IMG/VR virus record: IMGVR_UViG_3300034062_008862
Location: 1 to 21,845 of that record
Length of the DNA stretch: 21,845 nt
Reading direction: 5' to 3' (one strand)
Source of the DNA: a virus
Part shown: positions 12,729-20,026 of the stretch, one piece after another
Numbering within the stretch: position 1 is the stretch's first letter
Layout of the letters: each line of letters begins with the position of its first letter
Translations under genes and position numbers: made by a program
The notes under the pieces: model-generated
Databases searched by the model: none
The model's input: the letters and a program-made list of their open reading frames with translations, nothing else
What the model was told of the DNA's origin: nothing

Positions 12729-13646
12729 ATGGGCCTCACCCTGATCGAGGCAGCCAAGTACGAGACCCGCCTGGAGCACCTGGCGGTGATCAAGACCTTC
12801 GCTGAGGGCGAACTGCTCAGCTGGCTGCCGTTCATGAACATCGCTGGCGGCGGCCTCTTCTATTCCGTCGAGAAGGAGCTCCCCTCGGTGGGCTTCCGGG
12901 CGGTGAACGAGGGCTACAAGCAGAGCTATGGCGTCGTCGACCCCCAATCCGAGGCCGTGCACCTCTTTGGGGGTGACGTGGATGTGGACCGCTCGATCGT
13001 CGACCTGCAGGGCCCAGAAGCCCGTGCTGCCCAGACCGAGATGAAGGTGCGCTCGATGCGGCTGACGCTGGAGGCGGCCCTGATCAACGGTGATGCCACC
13101 GCCAGCCAGGGCCGGGGCTTTGACGGCTTGGCCCGGCGCCTCTCCCCTGGTGCTGAGATGGCGCTCAACAACGGTGGCGGGGCGCTCGATTTCGACAAGC
13201 TCGATGAGCTGATCGACTCGGTCAACTCTTACGGCGGCCGGAAGTACCTGGTGATGAGCAAGGCGATGCGCCGCCAGCTCAATGCCCTTGCCCGCCAGAC
13301 CGTCGGCCAAGGCGTTTACAACGTGAGCACCAACAACCTGGGGGTGATGGTGCATCACTACCAGGAGTGCCAGATCCTCACCGTCGACCGCGACGCCCAG
13401 GGCCTGGAGGTGCTGGGTTACGGGGAAGCGGGCGGCACCAGCTCGATCTACTGCTGCACCTTCGGGGACCAGGCGGTGACCGGCCTGCAGGGGCCGTTCC
13501 AGGGCCGCTACGGGATTTCGGTCCGGGACCTCGGCGAAGTGCCCGACGCCCCGGTGTTCCGCACCCGGATCGATTGGTACGTGGGCTTTGGCGTCATGCA
13601 CCCCCGCGCCGCTGGCCGGCTGCATTCCATCGCTCCGATCGCTTGA
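12729..13646 (+). CDS. Major capsid protein (HK97 fold)
   Basis: 305 residues. It builds the icosahedral shell. The N-terminus matches the pattern of HK97-fold phage capsid proteins that lack a delta domain: a leading helix (LTLIEAAKYETRLEHLAVIK), a WLPFMNIAGG segment, then the E-loop region with GGLFYSVEKELPSVGFRAVN and GYKQSYGVVDP. The spine helix is in TEMKVRSMRLTLEAALINGD, followed by GRGFDGLARR and the P/A domain with KYLVMSKAMRRQLNALAR. The C-terminus has the DWYVGFGVMHPRAAGRLHSI strand, typical of this group. The length is normal. The start codon abuts a base-paired element rather than a standard Shine-Dalgarno. It is separated from the scaffold by the reversed DoxX cassette. Confidence 0.88.
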   Translation: MGLTLIEAAKYETRLEHLAVIKTFAEGELLSWLPFMNIAGGGLFYSVEKELPSVGFRAVNEGYKQSYGVVDPQSEAVHLFGGDVDVDRSIVDLQGPEARAAQTEMKVRSMRLTLEAALINGDATASQGRGFDGLARRLSPGAEMALNNGGGALDFDKLDELIDSVNSYGGRKYLVMSKAMRRQLNALARQTVGQGVYNVSTNNLGVMVHHYQECQILTVDRDAQGLEVLGYGEAGGTSSIYCCTFGDQAVTGLQGPFQGRYGISVRDLGEVPDAPVFRTRIDWYVGFGVMHPRAAGRLHSIAPIA

Positions 13647-13699
13647 TCGCCCCCCATTGCCTGAGCCGCACACCATCCACCTGATCTGGAGATCGCCCG

Positions 13700-14137
13700 A
13701 TGACTCGACTGAAAGCCAACGCCCTCCTCGATGCCGCCACGGTGCTGGTGGGCTGGACCAACCGCTCCGCCACTCGCGACACCGAGAAGGTGTTCACCAG
13801 CGGTGAGGTGGTCAAGCTCAACACCAAGCTCGATGCCGCCTCTCGCTTCTCCCTGCTGGTGTCCCACCCCGGCCACAGCGCTGCGGTGACGGTGGTGCTG
13901 CACCTGGCACCCGAGCTGCGTGATGGCACCCGCGGCACCTTCGTGCCGGTGGCCACCGTCGCTGTTCCTGCCGAGGGTGGCCGGGTGGAGGCCTACATCA
14001 GCGGCCACGACATCCTGCTGGATGCCGCTGATGCCGACAACGCCGACCTGCCGGCGCTCTGCTTCGCCAAGGCCGTCGTCACTCCCTCCACGCCTCAGGG
14101 AATGGTCGTCGGCCTGACCGCCACCCTGCCGGCCTGA
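13700..14137 (+). CDS. Hypothetical capsid-proximal structural protein
   Basis: 145 residues, with GGAG about 10 bases before ATG 13700. Not recognised by family. It is beta-rich with alternating hydrophobic strands (RFSLLVSHPGHSAAVTVVLH, GTFVPVATVAVP, GRVEAYISGHDILLDAADAD, GMVVGLTATLP), has no Cys cluster or membrane segment, and looks like one compact beta domain. Directly after the capsid gene, phages often encode a decoration protein or head-completion protein, and this could be either. The next gene starts three bases after its stop, so the two are probably translated together. Confidence 0.65.
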   Translation: MTRLKANALLDAATVLVGWTNRSATRDTEKVFTSGEVVKLNTKLDAASRFSLLVSHPGHSAAVTVVLHLAPELRDGTRGTFVPVATVAVPAEGGRVEAYISGHDILLDAADADNADLPALCFAKAVVTPSTPQGMVVGLTATLPA

Positions 14138-14139
14138 CC

Positions 14140-14655
14140 ATGAGCCAGCCATCCATGACCGGGCCCCAGAGCCAGGGGCTCATTGCCCAGGGACCCCTCC
14201 CCGCCGGGATGCTGCGCATCCAGCAGGGCAACCAGGAGCGCTACGTCTGGCCCGTTCATCTGCCGGGCTGGCTGGCGCTGGGTTGGCGCGTGGCCGGGGC
14301 CGAGGCCGGAGCCGGAGGCCCAACCGTTGGGGTCGCCCCTGCAGAGCCTCCGGCATCCAGCACCGCAGCTGCTGGCGAGCTCTCTGAGCAGGACGATGCA
14401 AAACCTGCATCAGCTCGCGGCCGGCGCGGGCGACGCCGCAAGGAGGAGGAAGCGCAGTCTCCCGCTGCGGCTCAGGCCAATCCGGCAGTGACCGGCGCCG
14501 ATGCCGAGCAACAGAGCGAGGCCGATTCCGATCCCGAGGCAGCCACGGACCTGGCAGCAGAGGCGGCCGCTGAACCCGGTGACGACTCCACCGCAGACGG
14601 GGCAGTGGCCCTGAGCGCCCTGCCCGATGACCTCTTCTCTGACCCGTTGATCTGA
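14140..14655 (+). CDS. Hypothetical protein with disordered acidic tail
   Basis: 171 residues. Only the first 55 residues look ordered (GPLPAGMLRIQQGNQERYVW, PVHLPGWLALGWRVAG). The remainder is a Pro/Ala/Glu/Asp/Ser-rich low-complexity region with one basic patch (RGRRGRRRKEEE) in the middle. The ordered start, with its WPVHLPGWLALGW core, resembles short segments seen in other phage structural proteins, but I cannot assign a family. It lies between two virion genes on a tight transcript, so an assembly or head-surface role is possible. The long charged tail may act as a linker or bind DNA-free surfaces. Confidence 0.6.
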   Translation: MSQPSMTGPQSQGLIAQGPLPAGMLRIQQGNQERYVWPVHLPGWLALGWRVAGAEAGAGGPTVGVAPAEPPASSTAAAGELSEQDDAKPASARGRRGRRRKEEEAQSPAAAQANPAVTGADAEQQSEADSDPEAATDLAAEAAAEPGDDSTADGAVALSALPDDLFSDPLI

Positions 14656-14664
14656 TCCCCAGCC

Positions 14665-15450
14665 ATGCCCTACCCGCTGCCCGAACAACCCTCCACGGTG
14701 GGCGGGGCACGGGTGCGGCTGCTCCCCCCACTCGGCTGCCCCGGCACCGAGCAGTGGGTGCTGCCGATGGAGTTCGGCCGCTGGGAAGAACTGGGTTACC
14801 GCAAGGGCCCGGTGCCGGCGAACGACCTGGAGCTGTTCTGGCTGCCGGCCGATCGCCGCTGGAATGAACCGATCGCCTCGGTGGCGATTGAGCTTCTGAT
14901 CAACCCCCGCCAGAGCATCACCGCCCCGATCTCCGTGACCTGGGGGGATGGCAGCAGTGATCTGCTGCCCTGGCCCGCCACCTCCCGCACGGCACCGCGG
15001 CTGCGGCACGTCTACGCCCAGCGAGCCGATGTCACCGTGCAGGTGCAGCTGGGGATGCTGATCGCCACCCTGCCCGTTGCCCTGGTGGGCTGCCCCGTGC
15101 CGCCCCAACAGCTGCTGAACAACCGCGACGGCGGTGGCGGCACCAGCACCAGCAGCAGCACCATCCAGCCCCTGATCCCAAGCGGCGGCATCACCGGCGA
15201 GCCCTACGACGGTCGCCATGCCGTGGTGTGGCGCCTGCGGCTGCACCCCAATGGCGGCTTGGGCTTTCTGCCCGATCCCAGCAGCGGCGAGCCGGCGCTG
15301 GCGGTGGTGCAGGAATCGGGCGTCGGCAGCCGCGCCACCCGCTGGTTCTCCGGCGACGGCCCGCCGCCTTCCACCCTCCAGCCGCCACCGGCAGTGGGCG
15401 ACTTCTACCTCGACCGGCTCACCGGCCAGGTCTACGAACTCTCCGCCTGA
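14665..15450 (+). CDS. Structural protein with PKD-like domain and fibre-type C-terminus
   Basis: 261 residues. Residues 15-80 are a compact region with aromatic and Pro residues. Residues 87-134 have a PKD-like pattern: ITAPISVTWGDGSSDLLPWP followed by RLRHVYAQRADVTVQVQL, i.e. the WGDG and HVY signatures around paired strands. A Gly/Ser/Thr linker (155-168) leads to a third part ending with SGDGPPPSTLQPPPAVGDFY and LDRLTGQVYELS. That ending is the same type of module as in the collagen-like fibre gene downstream ([20 protein letters not shown]). Such modules are common in phage tail and fibre proteins. PKD-like domains are used for surface contacts. A role as neck, fibre or tail-tip protein is inferred. 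Confidence 0.65.
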   Translation: MPYPLPEQPSTVGGARVRLLPPLGCPGTEQWVLPMEFGRWEELGYRKGPVPANDLELFWLPADRRWNEPIASVAIELLINPRQSITAPISVTWGDGSSDLLPWPATSRTAPRLRHVYAQRADVTVQVQLGMLIATLPVALVGCPVPPQQLLNNRDGGGGTSTSSSTIQPLIPSGGITGEPYDGRHAVVWRLRLHPNGGLGFLPDPSSGEPALAVVQESGVGSRATRWFSGDGPPPSTLQPPPAVGDFYLDRLTGQVYELSA

Positions 15451-15457
15451 TCGATCT

Positions 15458-16210
15458 GTGCCCGAGCTCAACAAAGGCCTGGCCGAGCGGGTGGAGGTCT
15501 TCACCCGCGCCACCAGCGATGCCCTGCAGAAGGCGGTGGGCGACGTGCTCGATGCCCGCAATCCCTGGCAGCTGCTCTACCGCCTGTCGCGCATCGTGCT
15601 GCTCGGCCTGGTGCTCTACACCGCCTGGCTGTTGATCACCCTGCAGCCGGATCTGGCCAGACGGTTCAGCACCACCCCGCCCCAGACCCTGCAGGAGCAG
15701 GTGGCTGCCCATCACGGCCAGGTGCAGGCGTTGCTACGCACGGCGATCGAGACCAGCGGCGACGGCCTCCACACCCTGGCGCTGCTGCAGTGGGATGGCG
15801 GCAGTGGCGCCACCGTGCTGGTGGCTGCGGGGCGGCTCAACCAGCAGGGGCTCGCCGCCGAGCAGGAGCTGCTGCTGGGGGTGGAGATGGCCGGCGCCTT
15901 GGGCCATCTCGCCCTCGGGCTCTGCGCCAGCGAGCAGCCGGAGGCCCTACCCCTCACCTCAGGCCCCGCTGCATCCCCCAGCAGCAAGGCCACGGCGGCG
16001 CTGCTGTGCCCGGTGGGGTGCGGCACCCGCACCCGCCAGCGTGCCCTACTGCTCAGCCTCTACGACAAGCGAGCAGAGCAAGTGCCGGCAGCCGTTCAGT
16101 CCCTGGAACGCGAAAAGGAGCTGCTGCTGCTTGCCCGCCGGCTGGGGGAGCTGCTGGCTGATGACGGACCTGCCGGTGTCTCTGGCGCGGGCCATGGCAA
16201 GAGTCAGTGA
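15458..16210 (+). CDS. Single-pass membrane protein among virion genes
   Basis: 250 residues from GTG 15458, seven bases after the previous stop. Residues 1-43 are amphipathic helical. Residues 44-62 form one clear transmembrane segment (RIVLLGLVLYTAWLLITLQ). The part after it (80-245) looks soluble: VAAHHGQVQALLRTAIETSG, a strand LHTLALLQWDGG, ATVLVAAGR, a central helix, then ALLLSLYDKRA and a long C-terminal helix (LEREKELLLLARRLGELLAD). The order helix, strand, strand, helix, strand, helix resembles a GAF-type sensor fold, but no sequence match is strong. A membrane protein inside a tail/fibre operon could be an injection or internal virion protein, a holin-like protein or a host-membrane factor. 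I cannot choose among these. Confidence 0.6.
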   Translation: MPELNKGLAERVEVFTRATSDALQKAVGDVLDARNPWQLLYRLSRIVLLGLVLYTAWLLITLQPDLARRFSTTPPQTLQEQVAAHHGQVQALLRTAIETSGDGLHTLALLQWDGGSGATVLVAAGRLNQQGLAAEQELLLGVEMAGALGHLALGLCASEQPEALPLTSGPAASPSSKATAALLCPVGCGTRTRQRALLLSLYDKRAEQVPAAVQSLEREKELLLLARRLGELLADDGPAGVSGAGHGKSQ

Positions 16211-16228
16211 TCGCCGCTTCTCGCTGCC

Positions 16229-16519
16229 GTGGCCCTGTTCTGGACGCAACTGGCCTCCCTGCTCGGCCCCCCAGGGCAGATCGGACCGCCGGGCCCCCAG
16301 GGTGTTGGCGTGCCGGCCGGGGGCAGCACCGGCCAGCTCCTGCGCAAGCGCAGCGCCGCGGACCACGACAGCGAATGGGTCACAACACCCGCCGCTGAGC
16401 CCGTGTTCATCCAGGCCAGCCCGCCCAGCGCCGAACAGCTGGCCGGCGCCTCCCGCTACCAGTGGTGGGACACCAGCGGCGGGGCCCTCACTCTCTACAT
16501 CGAGGACGGGGTGACCTGA
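16229..16519 (+). CDS. Short collagen-like structural protein
   Basis: 96 residues from GTG 16229. After a hydrophobic start (MALFWTQLASLL) comes a short collagen-like stretch (GPPGQIGPPGPQGVGVPAGG). Then comes a module common in phage fibre proteins, in which a GQLLRKRS motif is followed by ADHDSEWVT, the variant of the GQVL-K-S-ADYDTEW theme. The C-terminal portion is a small beta domain (YQWWDTSGGALTLYIEDGVT). It overlaps the next start by TGATG. It is probably a fibre or tail-tip component that trimerises like the longer fibre at 18335. Confidence 0.65.
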   Translation: MALFWTQLASLLGPPGQIGPPGPQGVGVPAGGSTGQLLRKRSAADHDSEWVTTPAAEPVFIQASPPSAEQLAGASRYQWWDTSGGALTLYIEDGVT

Positions 16520-16806
16520 TGGCCCTGCGCAATGCCTTTGATGAGCTCGCCCTGGAGTCCACCCTCCAGTCGCTGCGGCTCGCGGTTGCTGCTTTGACCC
16601 GCACCATCGGCCTGATGACGCCCGATGCGGCCGGGCGGATGCGGGTGAGCCTGGACGCCGCCCCAGCGACCGTTGCCGCCACCCAATCCGGCACCTGGAC
16701 CCTCACCAACCAGAGCCAGGTGGGCGGCTACAGCGCCAACGATCAGATCCCCGCCCTGATGCACCTCTCCGCCGATGGGCTGCGGCGCAACATCACCGTG
16801 AGCTGA
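16519..16806 (+). CDS. Small helical virion protein
   Basis: 95 residues, starting at an ATG that overlaps the previous stop. The N-terminal half is a long helix (NAFDELALESTLQSLRLAVA, ALTRTIGLMTPDAAGRMRVS), and the second half is short strands (TVAATQSGTWTLTNQ, then GGYSANDQIPALMHLSADGL). Phage genomes often carry small proteins with this FDELALE-STLQ-like N-terminus next to tail or fibre genes. Their role is not known to me. A directly repeated GTGAGCTGAG (16798-16817) links its stop region to the next start, so the junction was probably duplicated. Confidence 0.65.
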   Translation: MALRNAFDELALESTLQSLRLAVAALTRTIGLMTPDAAGRMRVSLDAAPATVAATQSGTWTLTNQSQVGGYSANDQIPALMHLSADGLRRNITVS

Positions 16807-16817
16807 GGTGAGCTGAG

Positions 16818-18257
16818 ATGCCCATCAGCAACGGCAACCGCAAGATCCTCGATCTCAAGCGCTGGGAGTTCTGCACTCCTGCGCCCGCCGCTACGGCCGC
16901 CGGCCACTTCATCGTCTCCAGCCGCCATTACCGCCAGCAGCAACTGCTGGTGCAATCCAACACCGCCGCCTTCCTCTACAACCCGGCGGAAGACGGCTGG
17001 GTGCAGGTGCCCTCTCCCGCCCTGGCGGGAACCTTCGGCGCTGGCGCCTGCGGCACTGCCGCCTCCTTCTCCACCGGGGCCACCGCTGCCGCCGCCAGCC
17101 TCACCGCCACGGCCGGCACCACCACCAGCCTCACCACGAACCAGAACCTGCAGCGGGACCTGCGCGGCTACAGCGTGTGGATCGTGGGCGGCACCAATGC
17201 CGGCCGGCTCAAGACCATCGCCGCCAACACGCTCGGCGCCAATGCGGTGCTCCAATTCACAGAAGCAGAAGCGGCGGCCTTTGATGTCACAACCCAGTAC
17301 CGCCTGCTCACCCCCACCTTCTTTGTGCTCGGCGCCGGCACCCTCGCTGCCGGCTCGTTCCGGCGCTACGACTTCGCGACCAACAGCTGGATCACCCTGT
17401 CCAACACCGGCCTGCCGGCCACGATCGGCACCGACGGCCGCCTGATCGCCACCCCCGCCTGGATCGACACGGGCTTCCGCTCCTTTGCCTCCGGCACCGC
17501 CACCGGCGGCAGCAGCACCACCCTCACCAACACGGCCAAGGGCTGGACCCTCAACCAGTGGACCAACAGCCAGCTGCGCATCACCGCCGGCACCGGCGCC
17601 GGTCAGATCCGCACCGTGGCCAGCAACACCGCCACCACCCTGACGCTGAGCAGCGCCTGGAGCACCGCACCGGATGCCACCAGCCAGTACAGCCTGGAGG
17701 GCAACGACGATTTTCTGTACTTCATCGGCAACAACGCCATTACCCTTTATCGCTACAGCATCAGCGCCAACAGCTGGACCACCCTGTCGCCCACCACCGC
17801 TCGCGCCGCAGCGCCGGGGGCCGGTCTTTCCGGCCACTGGATCCATTCGGTGAGTGCCAGTGACTGGACGAACGAGGCCGCGATCCGCAATGGCCGCTAC
17901 CTCTATTCCTTCCGCGGCGGCGGCTCCGCAGTCCTCGACCGCTATGACCTTGCCGCAAGCAGCTGGGAGAACGCCCTGCCCTATGCCCCGGCAACGGAGA
18001 CTTTCACGACGGGGACCAAGCTGGCGTACAACGGCGATTTCCTCTACCTGCAGAAGGACGCCACCAGCCGCTGGTTCCGCTACGACTTCGCCCAGTCCGC
18101 CATGGATGGCTGGACCACCATGCTCTACCCCCAGGGTGCGGCGGTGGTGGGCGATACGGCCTTTGATGTGTCCTTCCGAGAGGGCAATACCGAGATTGTC
18201 TACATCTACATGCTGCTCAACACCTCAGCGGTGAGCCTGCGGCAGATGGTGATCTGA
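16818..18257 (+). CDS. Large beta-rich virion protein with kelch-like repeats and an internal duplication
   Basis: 479 residues, rich in Thr, Ser, Ala and Gly, with no membrane segment. Several blade-like units end with aromatic-rich signatures: RRYDFATNSWITLS (182-195), YRYSISANSWTTLS (311-324), DRYDLAASSWENAL (374-387) and FRYDFAQSAMDGWTTM (420-435). These resemble kelch blades and suggest a propeller or beta-prism. Residues 103-163 and 233-294 are duplicated domains inserted between blades (ending GRLKTIAANT and GQIRTVASNT). Such mosaics are typical of phage tail-tip or adhesin proteins. Located between small fibre-linked genes and the collagen fibre, it is probably a receptor-binding or baseplate-side protein. 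The family assignment is by pattern only. Confidence 0.7.
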   Translation: MPISNGNRKILDLKRWEFCTPAPAATAAGHFIVSSRHYRQQQLLVQSNTAAFLYNPAEDGWVQVPSPALAGTFGAGACGTAASFSTGATAAAASLTATAGTTTSLTTNQNLQRDLRGYSVWIVGGTNAGRLKTIAANTLGANAVLQFTEAEAAAFDVTTQYRLLTPTFFVLGAGTLAAGSFRRYDFATNSWITLSNTGLPATIGTDGRLIATPAWIDTGFRSFASGTATGGSSTTLTNTAKGWTLNQWTNSQLRITAGTGAGQIRTVASNTATTLTLSSAWSTAPDATSQYSLEGNDDFLYFIGNNAITLYRYSISANSWTTLSPTTARAAAPGAGLSGHWIHSVSASDWTNEAAIRNGRYLYSFRGGGSAVLDRYDLAASSWENALPYAPATETFTTGTKLAYNGDFLYLQKDATSRWFRYDFAQSAMDGWTTMLYPQGAAVVGDTAFDVSFREGNTEIVYIYMLLNTSAVSLRQMVI

Positions 18258-18279
18258 GCCCCTATCGGAGGCCCGTGCC

Positions 18280-18327
18280 TGGCAATAGGCAGTGATCTGC
18301 CCGGCTGCAAGGCCGGGCCCGCACTGC
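18280..18327 (+). promoter_or_regulatory. Late-gene element copy 4 (16-base motif + nested hairpins) before the fibre gene
   Basis: TGGCAATAGGCAGTGA at 18280-18295 differs by one base from copies 2 and 3. GCAGTG (18289-18294) pairs with CACTGC (18322-18327). Inside, GCCCGGC (18299-18305) pairs perfectly with GCCGGGC (18312-18318) around a 6-base loop. The fibre start is ATG 18335, with no Shine-Dalgarno. Unlike the other copies, no reversed gene precedes it. The G-to-A change in the motif is matched by C-to-T in the opposite arm. Confidence 0.7.
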
Positions 18328-18334
18328 TCCTGCC

Positions 18335-19579
18335 ATGGGTTCCTGGAAATCCTCCGGTTCGATCCGCGGTCCTGTCGGACCGGCTGGACCTCAGGGTTCA
18401 CCGGGTGTGCAGGGGCCCCAGGGACCGGCTGGACCGCAGGGGCCTCAGGGGCCATCGGGCTTGCAGGGGCCTGAGGGCCCGGCCGGCGTCGCCGGACCCG
18501 CTGGTCCGACGGGCCCCCAGGGCATCCAGGGCCCGGCGGGGATCGGCATCAACTTCAAGGGTCAGGTGGCGACGGTCGCCAACCTGCCGGCCAATGCGGC
18601 CCAGGGCGACGCCTATCTGGTGCAGGCCGACGACTCCCTGCGGGTGTGGGACACGGGCACCAACAGCTGGGTGAACGGCGGTTCGATCCAGGGTCCCCAG
18701 GGTCCGGCCGGTGTGGCCGGCCCGGCGGGCGCGACTGGTGCCCAGGGCCCCGCTGGCCCGCAGGGACCGCAGGGCATCCAGGGTCCGGCCGGCGCCGATG
18801 GGGCGATCGGCCCCCGGGGAACGGGCTGGTTCACCGGCTCCGGTGCGCCGCCGGCAACGATCGCCGGGGCGGTGGATGGTGATCTCTATCTCGATCTGGT
18901 CAGCGGCACCGTCTACGTGCTCGGCCCGATCCGGGTGGCCGATCTGCCTGCGATCGGCAGTGAGTTCCAGGGCGGCTTCTATGCCGGCCTGATCAGCCAC
19001 ACCGCCAATGGCGTGGCCACCCATGCCTTGATCATTGCGCCCAAGACCGCCGGCTCGCTGCTGAACGTGGCCTGGAAGAGCGCCAACACCGCCAGCACCG
19101 GCACCACGAGCGTCTTCGACGGGTGGGCGAACAGCGAGGCGATGAACAACGCCAGCCATCCGGCGGCCCAGTTCTGCTGCTCGCTCACCATCGGCGGCTA
19201 CGACGACTGGTACCTGCCGGCTGCCCAGGAGTGGGACATCCTCTACCGCTCCTTCAAGCCGGAGGCGACTGCTGCTGGCACCTATTCCGGGGCGGGTTAT
19301 GGCGCCAACCCCTATGCGGTGCCCCAAGGCGGCAACTACACCGACAGCAATCCGGCCCTCACTTCGGTGCTCGCCTTCCGGGCTGGTGGGGCGGAGACGC
19401 TCAAGCACTTCGACGAGAACTACGGCGACGATCCCTTCTTCCACTGGACCTCCACCCAGGCCGCCAGTGGCACCGCCTATCTGCGGATGACCTACATGGG
19501 GGATCAATACGCCGAGGCCAAGACGAGCGCTTCCATCACCCAGGTGCGAGCGATCCGCCGCATCCAGGTGCTGCCGTAA
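18335..19579 (+). CDS. Collagen-like tail fibre with DUF1566/lectin-like tip
   Basis: 414 residues. Two collagen-like Gly-X-Y blocks (about 11-69 and 119-161, GPQGPAGPQ-type) trimerise the shaft. A small domain lies between them ([20 protein letters not shown] to SWVNGG), a module typical of phage and virus fibres. After the second block comes a short beta unit ([20 protein letters not shown]). The C-terminal 210 residues form a globular tip; its last 125 ([49 protein letters not shown]) match the DUF1566/Lcl-C and C-type-lectin-like pattern. The tip probably binds the host surface. It is the only gene of the appendage block with its own copy of the TGGCAATAGG element. Confidence 0.85.
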   Translation: MGSWKSSGSIRGPVGPAGPQGSPGVQGPQGPAGPQGPQGPSGLQGPEGPAGVAGPAGPTGPQGIQGPAGIGINFKGQVATVANLPANAAQGDAYLVQADDSLRVWDTGTNSWVNGGSIQGPQGPAGVAGPAGATGAQGPAGPQGPQGIQGPAGADGAIGPRGTGWFTGSGAPPATIAGAVDGDLYLDLVSGTVYVLGPIRVADLPAIGSEFQGGFYAGLISHTANGVATHALIIAPKTAGSLLNVAWKSANTASTGTTSVFDGWANSEAMNNASHPAAQFCCSLTIGGYDDWYLPAAQEWDILYRSFKPEATAAGTYSGAGYGANPYAVPQGGNYTDSNPALTSVLAFRAGGAETLKHFDENYGDDPFFHWTSTQAASGTAYLRMTYMGDQYAEAKTSASITQVRAIRRIQVLP

Positions 19580-19600
19580 TCAACAGGGAGGACAGCAGCC

Positions 19601-20026
19601 ATGGCCAACTGGCTGCCGCGCACCCAGGTCCCCGGCCAGCGACTGAGCGTGAGCGCCACCACCACGCCCCTGCTGCCGGGTGCCAGCGCCTTGCTGGACC
19701 TGCCGGGCCTGGGGCGGCTCGGCCATTTCCTGGCTGTGAGCACCGATGCGCCGGGCTGGGTGAGCTTCTACAGCTCGGCGACGGCACGGGAGGCCGATGG
19801 CAGCCGCCCGATCACCCAGGACCCGGCCCCGGGTAGCGGGGTGCTGCTCGATCTGGTCACAACCACAGCCGCCCTGATGATCACGGCCCCGCCGGGCGGC
19901 ACCTACTTCACCAGTGAGGTGACAGTCGCATCACCCCAACCTCCCCTGCGGGCGCTGGTGCGCAACACCGGCACCGCCCAGGCCGCCATCGCCCTCACCG
20001 TTTCCGCTGTGGTGCTGGCGCCATGA
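19601..20026 (+). CDS. Small beta-rich virion protein
   Basis: 141 residues, with a strong ribosome site (AGGGAGG) ten bases before ATG 19601, in contrast to the fibre gene. It is beta-rich with regular strands (QRLSVSATTTPLLPGASALL, LGHFLAVSTDAPGWVSFYSS, GVLLDLVTTTAALMITAPPG, ALVRNTGTAQAAIALTVSAV). The pattern recalls small tail or fibre-associated domains that form jelly-roll folds, but I cannot name a family. Its stop overlaps the next start (ATGA), so it is translated with the next gene. It is probably a fibre partner or part of the same appendage. Confidence 0.65.
   Translation: MANWLPRTQVPGQRLSVSATTTPLLPGASALLDLPGLGRLGHFLAVSTDAPGWVSFYSSATAREADGSRPITQDPAPGSGVLLDLVTTTAALMITAPPGGTYFTSEVTVASPQPPLRALVRNTGTAQAAIALTVSAVVLAP

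Noticed and set aside
12067-12744. 225-codon plus-strand frame across the cassette and capsid leader
   Set aside because: It overlaps a reversed gene with a good ribosome site, runs through the inverted repeat and the late element, and its translation has no protein character.
18365-18830. Repeated GC-rich units that could suggest a CRISPR or satellite array
   Set aside because: They are Gly-X-Y codon repeats of a collagen-like protein in a continuous frame, with no regular spacers.
19430-19579. Variable repeat of a diversity-generating retroelement at the fibre tip
   Set aside because: The fold type fits, but there is no adenine-rich or AAY-rich pattern, no template repeat and no reverse transcriptase in the window.
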